This document shows, piece after piece, positions 52,501 to 61,299 of a DNA stretch of 64,000 bases (positions are counted from its first letter, which is position 1; the number at the start of each line of letters is the position of its first letter). The notes beneath the pieces were generated by a model that saw only the letters and a list, made by a program, of their open reading frames with translations, had not been told where the DNA came from and did not search any database. The DNA comes from Yarrowia lipolytica (Eukaryota; Ascomycota; Dipodascomycetes; Dipodascales). The DNA is taken from the NCBI RefSeq assembly GCF_001761485.1, contig NC_090773.1:1426001-1490000 (forward strand), in the 5' to 3' direction. Both the position numbers and the translations under genes were made by a program.

Positions 52501-53185
52501 GTTTGGCCGGTCGTACATTGCATTTGCGCAGTATGAGCAGGAGATCTATGGCAAACCGGGCGTGTTTGAGGTCAACTGTTTCAATGAATGGACCGAGGTC
52601 AACGGCAAGAAGCGCCAACCTTACAAGATTGCAAAGCTGGAGATTGAACTCATGTACATTCCCCGCGGTTCCAAGAGCGAGACTCTGCCCGTTTCTATTG
52701 AGGCTGCTCAGGAGACTCTCAAGGAGGCCTCAGCCAAGACTCATATTGAAACGGAAGGTTTCATGAGCCAGCATGGAGGTGACTGCAAGTACTGGCGACG
52801 TCGGTACTTTACCCTTCGAGGCACAACTCTGACGGCGTACTCGGAGACTTCTCGCAAGCCTCGTGCTACTATCAACCTGGCTAAAGCTGTGGCAGTCATT
52901 GCGGACAAATCTGCTCTGTCGCAGCCCACAGTCGAGGTGGGCCGAGACAAGCAGCGGCGCAAGTCTGTGTTTGCTGCCGAGTCGGATGGCTTCATGTTTG
53001 CCAACGAGGGTTTCCGCCTCCGGTTTGCCAACGGCGAGATCATCGACTTTTACGCTGACTCCGAGGCCACCAAGGACACTTGGGTGTCGCAGCTCCGCGG
53101 TGTGGTTGCTACACAGGCCAAGGCCCAGCCGTGGGTCGACCTAGTACTTGCCCGACGCGAGTATGAGAAGAACACTATGAAGTGA
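46592..53185 (+). CDS. BUD4: Bud4/Int1 anillin-like septin and budding landmark protein, two exons
   Basis: Coding parts are 46592-46700 and 46938-53185; the 237-bp intron has a GTGAGT donor and a CTAACTCAG acceptor, and splits a Glu codon. The 2118-residue product is an anillin-like scaffold for septins at the bud neck and axial budding landmark. The C-terminus carries the anillin-type region (VESGRLFVRLLGLKDLDLPS onward) and a PH domain (about 1972-2100: GFMSQHGGDCKYWRRRYFTL). The N-terminal 1600 residues are mostly disordered, with long Glu/Asp runs (about 470-490 and 680-725), Ser-rich segments and repeated VKEEYVPED/IKTEPD-like motifs. It is longer than yeast Bud4 (1447) and Candida Int1. 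The open frame continues a few codons into the intron, but that part is not conserved. Confidence 0.9.
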
Positions 53186-54597
53186 GAGAATTTATTGGAG
53201 GAGATATTGTTGAGGATACGGTAGGTGTGGAGGAGATCATTATTGTACATTAATTAATTATTATTATTGCTAATCGTATTGTAGTTGACGTCGTGGCTTG
53301 CACGAACAGCTGGAATCGTACCAGTACAGTACACTGTATTGTACATCACAATACGAGTACACACCAGCACTGAACAAGTACAGTACATACAGTACCAGTA
53401 GGTGTATACTCGCACTATCACAGAGCGACCTATTCTTACTTCCACCATCACTGAGCTGAATATGTAAAGAAATGTCGTCTATTTCTTAAGATCACAGTGA
53501 GAACATACACTTTTCAGTTAGAGGTTCAACTGAGGTTACTTAGAGTCCTGTTGGGAGGGTTTTAGGCACGAGCATATCTTCTGCAAGTGCGAAGTTCTTC
53601 TTTCCATGTTGACCAGGATGAAGATTCCGTCAGTGGACTCTCTAAAGGACTGGATCTTTACCGAGTCGAAATGTGGAGTACTCCCCTCTTTCCCAGGTCA
53701 ACTCACGAGTTACATTGTTACGGTTATTTTATCTATGCAGGCCTGTGTGTTAACAAGCCTTAAGCAAGCCTCTCTCAAGGCTGCTTGAAATAGATGTGCG
53801 AGCTGTTTGAGGAAAGGCCTAAACAAGTGGGACATGTCCAACAGGGTTTGCTTCAATTCCTGAAGGAAGCCCAGATGTGTTTCTACGATGGACACCCGCC
53901 AGCACTTCACGATGAGCGAGAGTAGACACAGTAGCAAGCGTAAAAGGCGGCCGAGGCCACCGAGAGAACAGCGTAGCAGGGCGCGTAGTCACCACAGGGG
54001 ACGCAGAACCAAACCAATGACGAAGAAGAACCACAAGGAGAACGTTTTCAAAAGGCAATTGCAAACGAAGGAGGGGCAATGGAGGGATTGAGATTAGAGA
54101 ACTGGAGACTGGAGGTGGCGTTTTCCCGATGAACGGAACAAATACGCTAAGTTATGTGCGCACCAACCATACAACACGGACTGAACCAGGTTTTTTTATG
54201 ATTTTTTTACTGGAAATAGGTACGTGCCAAGTTGGACCATGACACTAAACGTGTTTAATTAGTAATATTCGTGTAAGCGTACATTCATTTCAAAGGTTAT
54301 TTCTTTCACAGCAAAAGTTATAATTAAATGAATGTACATGCAGAAAAAAAAATAAAAATAGGGACACCACGTTCTGACTGGTGTGTGCTTGCTCATTCAC
54401 CAGAAAAGAGATTCTAGATCAGTGGATAAAACTATCTACAGGATGGACATCTCGTCTACGACCCAGCTGATTCCTCTCATTACCGGGTATTACCCTACCG
54501 GGTATTACCTTCAACAATTATTAGGCCATCCCATTTTGGACTAGTGCACCTATTCAATAGGTAACAATTCGCTCCGCTACTTTCATCAACCGTCGAA
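53186..54597. other. Intergenic region BUD4/F-box gene
   Basis: A 1.41-kb tandem gap. It starts with GTAC-rich sequence (53310-53410). A 67-codon frame starting at 53888 encodes a very basic peptide but has no other support. A 14-bp direct repeat lies 90-120 bp before the next ATG. Nothing else recognised. Confidence 0.45.
54481..54509 (+). repeat. Direct repeat of 14 bp in the F-box gene promoter
   Basis: TACCGGGTATTACC occurs twice, separated by one base. Each copy holds the half-palindrome ACCGGGTA. It lies 89-117 bp upstream of the ATG and could bind a regulator as a dimer. Confidence 0.85.
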
Positions 54598-56040
54598 ATG
54601 GAATTCCCTCCGGAAATTGTGTACAATATATTTGCCCATGCCGAGCTCGAAACGTGTGTGGATTTGAGGGAAGTGAGTACCCTCTGGTACGCGGCATTCA
54701 ACCAGCTGGATGCACGGCTCTTGAAGCAGAAAGTAAAAGAGAGGAACCCTTGGTTGAAGCCTGGAGAAGACGGAACGGAACTGAAAACATGGAGGGATTG
54801 TGTCCGGGTGTTTGTGGGACGTTTGCGGTCAGGTAAGTGGACGTCAATTGAGTGTCTCGAGGACATTAAATACCCTACGGAGCTGACAGAAGCGATTTCC
54901 TTGAATATTGACGAGGTAGAGACCACTCTTCCAAAAGATTACAAGCCTCTGATGGTCACGCGAGAGCCACAGTACAACACCATGTTGAAGCTGGATGACA
55001 ATTACTACATGGACTTGCATACCCTGATGGCTCGTAGATCTCAGCCTCCTTCATGGCAACAGGACTTTGTCAGGACAGTTGAAGAGACTGACGAAGTAGG
55101 AGTATACGACTGTGATGGTGTGAGAGTTGTTGTTCCGATAGACATGGTCACGAATGAAACAAGCTGGGACGTCAACGAAGACATGGTGGTGGTGTACACC
55201 GCACAGGACGTGTGGATTTTGCCTCGAGAATACCCAGACTTTCGGCAAGGACGCGGATGGAAGCGTTCAAGAACGGGAATCACTAACCGAAGAGTTCAAA
55301 GAAATATGACCTCTGGTTATACGTTTTTGGTCGAGGATGATGATCTTTTGCGGGTTCCACAGCCAATGGTGCTTGCTGTCGATCTGGACAACCGACGAGT
55401 GCTTCACATTGCAGAGACACGAGATGACAAGTTTGATGAATCACATGTCGATACTGACGAGGTTCCCAAAACTAATTCGTTTCTATCGTCGGACGCAAGA
55501 GTTAACTCGGTTTATAATGGGCTCCTATGGATGGCAGACTGTTCTCCAGAAGGGCACACAGGGTTATTTCCCATTTTCATCGACATGAAAGATATTCCTG
55601 AGGACGATGGAAGTGGCACTACAAGAGTGAGCAAGATGTACTATTGTAAAAACCGGATCATGCTGTTCAAAAAGTACATGGACTCTGGCTTCTCTAGTAC
55701 CCCACGGCAGGCTCAACGATACGTACTGTTTTTCGATAATACGGTGTATTTTGGGGGAAAGAAACAAGAATCTTCATTTATTGTGGATCTGGCTAGCTGG
55801 AATGTCTGGTTGATGAAAGAAGACTTTGAACTGAACCAAGGCTCTCTATTTGGACGAGAATTGTTTGTTGGATATTCAGAGGGAAAACTGGGAGCCTGGA
55901 TGTACAGTCAGGATATGATCGATATCTACAAGACACGTTTACTGCGAATGAAGATGTTGTATCCACGCAGGGGGGAATATGACGTGAGCAGGGACAGGAG
56001 CCTGGAGGATGATTTTGAGGTACAGGACCAGTTGGAGTAG
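54598..56040 (+). CDS. F-box protein of unknown target
   Basis: The 480-residue product starts with an F-box (about 1-45: MEFPPEIVYNIFAHAELETC, DLREVSTLWYAAFN, LLKQKV), which should dock to Skp1 in an SCF ubiquitin ligase. The remaining 430 residues are rich in beta-strand-like segments (VVVYTAQDVWILPREYP, MVLAVDLDNRRVLHIAE, RYVLFFDNTVYFGG), suggesting a propeller-like substrate module, but I recognise no repeat family. I know of no named orthologue, so it may belong to a lineage-specific family (inference). Codon use is less biased than in neighbouring housekeeping genes. The start is 'ATGGAATTCCC' immediately at the F-box; no intron was seen. Confidence 0.7.
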   Translation: MEFPPEIVYNIFAHAELETCVDLREVSTLWYAAFNQLDARLLKQKVKERNPWLKPGEDGTELKTWRDCVRVFVGRLRSGKWTSIECLEDIKYPTELTEAISLNIDEVETTLPKDYKPLMVTREPQYNTMLKLDDNYYMDLHTLMARRSQPPSWQQDFVRTVEETDEVGVYDCDGVRVVVPIDMVTNETSWDVNEDMVVVYTAQDVWILPREYPDFRQGRGWKRSRTGITNRRVQRNMTSGYTFLVEDDDLLRVPQPMVLAVDLDNRRVLHIAETRDDKFDESHVDTDEVPKTNSFLSSDARVNSVYNGLLWMADCSPEGHTGLFPIFIDMKDIPEDDGSGTTRVSKMYYCKNRIMLFKKYMDSGFSSTPRQAQRYVLFFDNTVYFGGKKQESSFIVDLASWNVWLMKEDFELNQGSLFGRELFVGYSEGKLGAWMYSQDMIDIYKTRLLRMKMLYPRRGEYDVSRDRSLEDDFEVQDQLE

Positions 56041-56162
56041 AGTAGGAGTAGGAGATGGTGTTATAATTTATTGTAATTTGTGTTTTTTATTCGAGTATGC
56101 TGTACACTACATATTATACATAGATTGAACTGTCAACGGAGTCACAATAGGAAGTAACGGGT

Positions 56163-58054
56163 TCACTGGTTCCCCTTCTCGTCACAATCTGACTCCTCAG
56201 ACATGGACTTCTGAAGTCGGGCGTTGAAGGACAATCCAGGCTTAGCCTTGTTGTTGCTGTGTTAGTAGTTGACGTCGGCGTAACTCGAACGCACAATCTT
56301 TCCAGGTGGAGCGATGGGAAGACGCTGGTTCAAACCAGGGACAGCGGGGCAAGAGAACGTGTTGAAAAGCGGTATCGGGGATGGCGTACCTCCATAAGAG
56401 GTTGGTTTGTGATAGATAACACAACGATTCGAGATCTAATGATCACAAATCTTTTGAACCAGTTCCAGAGGGAGCATTGTGAGTGGGTGTGAAAGTGTGT
56501 TGAGTGAACGCAGGCTTGGCACATGACTGTGACCACCACGTACAAGTAACGTACGGGTATGAGTACATGTACAACATCAATAAATAAATATAATATTGGT
56601 TTGTCAGACAGTGACTGTGGAGTTACAGATATATATATATATATACACCTTGCAGTGCCTTTGACAGTACCAAAGCGACCAGTCAGTGCTTGAATTACGG
56701 TATCAACCGTAGCCGTACTTCCTACTACATTTGCTGCTTCGTTCCCGGCTCACCTTCTCGTGCTAGTAAAAGCCAACAGCCATTTTGCATTCGTCAAGAC
56801 ATATTTGCAAGCAGTTGTCCACGAGTCATTAGAAGCATTAATAGACAGTCTGATACTGATGCCTCCAATCTTGTCCTTTGAAATCCGATATGGCAACTTC
56901 AACGACGGATCCAGAGACTCCACATACTCTCCAATTTGCTGTAGCACTGCCAGAACAGAGACCATGGCATTATCGAGCTTCTTATGGTTGAGAATTCGTT
57001 CAAACGAATAGTCACCTGAGGAGAACAGCTCCTGGCTCGTCACCACACCATCTGTATCCGAGTACTTGTCTATTCGCGATACTCCTCCCATGGGATGCAG
57101 TTTGTATCCGGACAGCTTGAATCCCAGTTTGTGACACACTGTCGCCAGTAGAAACAGCGTCTGCCCCCAAGCTGCGTTGATTTCGGACCATTCAACCATT
57201 CGGTTCTTGAGTCGGCCGAGTCGGAGTCCGTTGATGGTGCCAAAGTATCCATCGTGTCCAATGCAGAAGGCATCGTTATATACGTTCACCTTGGACAGCT
57301 TTTCCTGTTCATCCTTGAGGTTTCTGTACTGTGTGATGAGGGAGTCCCTCTCCTGCTTGTGTTCCTCAATGTCGAGATACAGCTCGTTTTGCAGCTGCCA
57401 GAACCGGGGCTCCTGCGACTCGAGGTCCGTTTTCTCCTTTTCGAGTGCCTGGATCTCTTTCTCTAATTCATCCAGTTCCTTTTCCTGGGATTTGAGCTCA
57501 GACAATGCCGCCTCCTTCTCACCCTCCAGCTTCTCCAGCTCTCGCTGTTTTACCGCCAGATCCTCCTCCTCGCCGTCGCTGTCTCTCAGCTTGTTGAGGA
57601 AGCGAGCAAACACGTCCCTCTCCTTGGACGTCTGTTCAAATCGAGTTTTGAGACCTTCTCTAATTTGGTCGCCGCAATCCGTGCAGATGGGAAAGTCAAT
57701 CGACGACGTGGAGCTGATGACGTCAAACAACGTCTCTAAAGCCGTGATACGTGTGCTGATGGAGTTGGAATCACTGGCAGTCGTCTTCACATTGTTGGGG
57801 TTGGGAGGCGTGTGACCGACCTGAGATTGCGACAGAAAGACAAACGAGTCCCCGGACATGGTGCCACGTTTAAGAGCCGTCTCCCGTGCCCGGTTGAACT
57901 TGTCCAGAGCCTGAGGATCAAGATTGGTGTTCGATTCTCCATCCGGTTTGTTCTGCTCAGCTTTAGTCTGTAGAGTCTTCATTTGGGCCTGGTTGAGATC
58001 CAGAAGCGAGTCGCCGTACGCCAACGGCAGCTTGCATCGTTGACATAGCGACAT
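56163..58054 (-). CDS. VPS30: Vps30/Atg6 (Beclin 1), with a probable 3' exon
   Basis: The product is the Beclin subunit of the Vps34 PI3-kinase complexes for autophagy and vacuolar sorting. The N-terminus has zinc-like CxxC pairs (CQRC at 4-7; CTDCGDQ near 125). A BH3-like patch (GDSFVFLSQSQ) precedes a long coiled coil (about 145-260), then the BARA domain (YNDAFCIGHDGYFGTINGLRLG onward). The main exon is 56754-58054. Read through, it stops at 56750 (434 residues, ending AFTSTRR). However, that stop overlaps a GTGAGC donor. A TACTAACACAG acceptor at 56257 opens a 94-nt exon (56163-56256) in matching phase, adding 31 residues starting SNNKAKPGLSF with Yarrowia-like codons (464 in total). Gene identity is firm; the last exon is inference. 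Confidence 0.85.
56630..56645. repeat. AT dinucleotide repeat
   Basis: Eight AT units, inside the proposed 497-bp VPS30 intron or, if that intron is not used, in its 3' flank. Confidence 0.9.
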
Positions 58055-58393
58055 TGTCTGTGTATGAAGATGCGTTTGTGTTGTGTGTGTTGTATCTGGT
58101 GGCGGAGATATGTTGTGGTGGAGTGGCCTGCATTATCAAACCTAGCTGCTGGAGGTGCAGCTTGAGCGAGGTGGTGAGTAGCATGAGGAGAAGACGGGTT
58201 TTAGAAAATTTGAAAAAATCTGATAAATACCAATGACAATTTCTACGTAATATGGTGATTTTTACGGATTTCACTGTCGTATTTTACCTGGATCTATGGA
58301 CGTCCCTATGTTGTGTTGTGAATTATTCTGCGTGCAGTATACTGTGTTGACTCATGTTCAGTGGGTCTAAAACCAATAATTAACTATGTACAA
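58055..58393. other. Intergenic region VPS30/GEP3
   Basis: A 339-bp tandem gap with the VPS30 promoter and GEP3 3' end. No motif stands out. Confidence 0.5.
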
Positions 58394-60604
58394 TCATCTC
58401 CTTCCTCCACTATTCAACCGATTGCCTCTCTTCTTGTACTTCGCAATAACCTCCTCGAAGGTCTGGTCACCATGCTTTTGCTTGAACCACATGCAGTTCG
58501 GGTCCTGGTTATGAGCGTGTTTCTCGGCCTCCTCGGGTGTCAGCCACTTCCAAGACTTGATGTTCTTGGAGGAGCCCACCTTTGTCCAAATCAGACCCTG
58601 CGCCTTCTTATCTCCTTTCTTGGAAGTGCCCTTTTTCTGTCGAATTCGCTCATTGGCCTTGTCCATGATCTCCAAATCATCAGGAGACAGGAACTCGTCG
58701 CCGTCAGGAGCTCGAGAACGGTTTTTGAGCTTCAGCTCTTGCTGAACCTTGAACGCTTTGGCAGTTTTGGGGTCAACTCGCTTGGCTCTCATCAGTTGCT
58801 CTTGAGAAAACTGCGTGAACGCCCCCTCCTTGACTCGGTACATGTTGGACTCTGAGCCTCCCAGCTGCTCCACGTTGCCTGTAGGCTGGAAGTCGACCTT
58901 GTAGTTGAACATTGGTTGTCGGTTGCTCTTCCAGTTGGGGTCCTTGAGTCCGAAAAAGCCCTTAACAGTCATATCGTTGTTCAACATGATCTCACACAGA
59001 GGCTGTCGGAAGGCGAAAACTTGTCCAGGGAAACCCCAAATGACAGCCTTGGGCGACCCGTGCTCCTTGGAGCCGGTCCGTTTGATTCGCGCAAAGCCAG
59101 CTCCTTCGAAGGCCACCTCAACACCAACTCCGTCTTCTTTATCAAAAGAAACAGTACCAAGCTCAGCCAGCTGAGGAAGATCCTCCTTGCCCATATCCAA
59201 CAGGTTGTACTGGGCTCTGCCGTGATCCTTGCCCTTTCGACACACAAAATTGGCCTTGGCAGCGTTGGTATGCTTGGCTAGACAATTTTTACCGGGAATA
59301 GAAGTCCACACGAGCAATTCGGAGTCAGGGGTGGTTTCAACTCCAAACAGACCGCTCACAAGAGCAACCTGGTTCCGTTTGATGTGGATATCAGAACCGG
59401 CAAATTTGCGGGCATTATCAGTCAGAATCATTTTGTCGGTGAGGTAAGAATTGTTGGTGGGATCAACCAGACTCCAGGGAGAGTTGGCTCGCTTGAAAGC
59501 AGGCATATCTGTGATCCTGCCCATTCCCATCTTTCTAGTGCACGGCATAAGAGTCTGTTCAGGGTGCCACGAGGTGTTCTTCCACTTTTTGAGCTCCCGT
59601 CTATTCTTGGGGAGAGCGTATCGCAATTCATTGGCGTCCTTGCTGAATTTGGCTTCGGTGAGAACATTGAAAAGAGAAGTCTTGCCAGTATTGGGATAAC
59701 CGACAATGAAGGCATTCTTCTCATGCTGCAGATCGTACATGGAGAATTGGTGATGACCTCCAGACTTGTCATGTTCGGCGGAGAAGAAATGGACATTGTC
59801 AGCGGACATTTTGAAACCAAGGCTCTGCATTTGAGCAGCGGCCCACAATTGCACGTTGACTGAATTGATCTGCGGCACGTAGATGACGCCCTCAGCCTTG
59901 GTGAGGATGAGTTTCAAATTCCGTCGTTTTCTCAAAAAGATGGGAACATTGGCAGGGAAGTCGTGAATGGAACAAGTCAGAAACACCGTAGCAGTGTCAG
60001 CCTCAGCCGAAATCATGTCCAAAATCTCCTGGTTGTATTTTCGAATATCCTCTTTCAACTCGTAGGCCTCTCTAACTTGGTTGACAAACGGAACACGCTC
60101 ATCAATGTTGTTTCGTTGCAGCTCGTGACATCGCAAACACACTCTAGGGCCTTCTCCTTTCAGTTTGACCTTTTGGGTGTAATATTTCTTCGCCTCAAAA
60201 ACGTCAAAGGGCTCGTCATTGCTTACTAGATTCTGCTCGCGGGCCAGAAACTCCAGGTTCTCAGCACTCATGTTATCGATTAGGGAGTTGAACCGATCTG
60301 TTTCCTGTTTGATGTTGACTTTCTTGGGCTCTACGAAAAATCCAGGCTGATCTCGATCCTCGGTGTGGAAAGGAGTGTTACACGAAGCACATTCCGTCTG
60401 TTCTTCAACCGAGGAGCTTGTAGAAAGGTGTCGAGACGGAGCAGTCGTAGTAGTGCACGAACTGGTGATCAGTGTCGGTGCTCTCAAAGAAGTGACTGTA
60501 GTGGTTTTCGAGACTGTATGTAAGTGTTTACACAACAGCGGGGCGGTGTTTACTCGAAAAGTGCCCACTCTGGGCCGTAATAGCGTCTTTCGAGCAAGTC
60601 TCAT
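58394..60604 (-). CDS. GEP3: Gep3-type mitochondrial circularly permuted GTPase (YqeH family)
   Basis: The 736-residue product matches Gep3/Mtg3, a YqeH-like GTPase for mitochondrial small-subunit ribosome assembly. The first 65 residues are Arg/Ser/Thr-rich without acids, a presequence. A treble-clef zinc site follows: C72/C75 (ECASC) and C156/C159 (CLRCH), widely spaced as in the family. The GTPase is circularly permuted: the G4-like LTKAEG (234-239) precedes the G1 motif GYPNTGKTS (302-310). A beta-rich domain follows (about 420-600). The last 130 residues (Lys-rich, with TPEEAEKHAHNQDPNCMWFK) extend beyond yeast Gep3 (556 residues). The 736-residue length includes an expanded linker between the two Cys pairs. 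Confidence 0.83.
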   Translation of the reverse strand: MRLARKTLLRPRVGTFRVNTAPLLCKHLHTVSKTTTVTSLRAPTLITSSCTTTTAPSRHLSTSSSVEEQTECASCNTPFHTEDRDQPGFFVEPKKVNIKQETDRFNSLIDNMSAENLEFLAREQNLVSNDEPFDVFEAKKYYTQKVKLKGEGPRVCLRCHELQRNNIDERVPFVNQVREAYELKEDIRKYNQEILDMISAEADTATVFLTCSIHDFPANVPIFLRKRRNLKLILTKAEGVIYVPQINSVNVQLWAAAQMQSLGFKMSADNVHFFSAEHDKSGGHHQFSMYDLQHEKNAFIVGYPNTGKTSLFNVLTEAKFSKDANELRYALPKNRRELKKWKNTSWHPEQTLMPCTRKMGMGRITDMPAFKRANSPWSLVDPTNNSYLTDKMILTDNARKFAGSDIHIKRNQVALVSGLFGVETTPDSELLVWTSIPGKNCLAKHTNAAKANFVCRKGKDHGRAQYNLLDMGKEDLPQLAELGTVSFDKEDGVGVEVAFEGAGFARIKRTGSKEHGSPKAVIWGFPGQVFAFRQPLCEIMLNNDMTVKGFFGLKDPNWKSNRQPMFNYKVDFQPTGNVEQLGGSESNMYRVKEGAFTQFSQEQLMRAKRVDPKTAKAFKVQQELKLKNRSRAPDGDEFLSPDDLEIMDKANERIRQKKGTSKKGDKKAQGLIWTKVGSSKNIKSWKWLTPEEAEKHAHNQDPNCMWFKQKHGDQTFEEVIAKYKKRGNRLNSGGRR

Positions 60605-60837
60605 ATTGTGAATAGGTCGGTGGAAAATATCCTGCCAGAAAAGTTAGAGGTTCAATATTTCATGCATATCAGATGCAGATGCAGTCTACTGTGGCGAATG
60701 CTGCCGCTGGACAATATCAGTCAGTCAGAGGTGATTTGGAAAGCTAAAGACCGAGGAAAAAATGTGTGTCACATCCTGTATCTAAGCGATATTTATTCTT
60801 TTAATTTCATTTCCAACACAGTTTGCAAATGACACAT

Positions 60838-60879
<42 letters not shown>

Positions 60880-61299
60880 CTTCATGAGAGGTTCGAACCT
60901 GGGGAGCTCGACTCTCTAAGTATTTACTTGAATTTGTTTGTTGGAAAATGGTTGATTCTACTGTAGAAGCCCAGACTAAGAGAAGAGACGATTCAAGCAC
61001 AGGAGATCTACTAGGATTCCATAGAAAACAGGTGTACTGAAAAATCTTTGTTGTTCATCCTGTAGCTAGCTCTGTCTGCTGATGAACAGCCATCTGACTA
61101 CAGGTATTGTCTTTAGCTCCTTGATAATTGCACTTGTAGTATGGATGTGATGAACACAGTATTGTACACCTACTAATGCCAAATTTTCTCGTGGTTATCC
61201 CATGGCATCTTGGCTAGCAGTGTACATACATAACACACTTTGGATCTACTTCGCGTATTCTTGATTTCATTCATATTGCATTGTCTATAGTCTACTAGG
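60605..61299. other. Intergenic region GEP3/NOC2
   Basis: A 695-bp tandem gap with the GEP3 promoter, the 39-nt poly-T tract and the NOC2 3' end. No gene seen. Confidence 0.5.
60841..60879. repeat. Poly-T tract, 39 nt, flanked by CATGAG direct repeats
   Basis: 39 consecutive T. CATGAG ends directly before it (60835-60840) and recurs three bases after it (60883-60888). On the minus strand this reads CTCATG, AAG, poly-A, CTCATG, the pattern of a target-site duplication around an extremely short retro-inserted tail. A perfect palindrome GGTTCGAACC lies next to it. No element body is visible. Confidence 0.7.

Noticed and set aside
51302-52618. Long minus-strand open frame inside BUD4
   Set aside because: Antisense shadow of the anillin-like region; no family resemblance.
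56285-56335. GGTTCAAACC and GTTCGAGTT words near the VPS30 3' end as tRNA parts
   Set aside because: No acceptor stem or anticodon arm; the stretch reads better as protein-like sequence on the minus strand.
60891-60900. GGTTCGAACC next to the poly-T tract as a tRNA or SINE B-box
   Set aside because: No T-stem pairing on either strand and no cloverleaf around it; it is merely palindromic.
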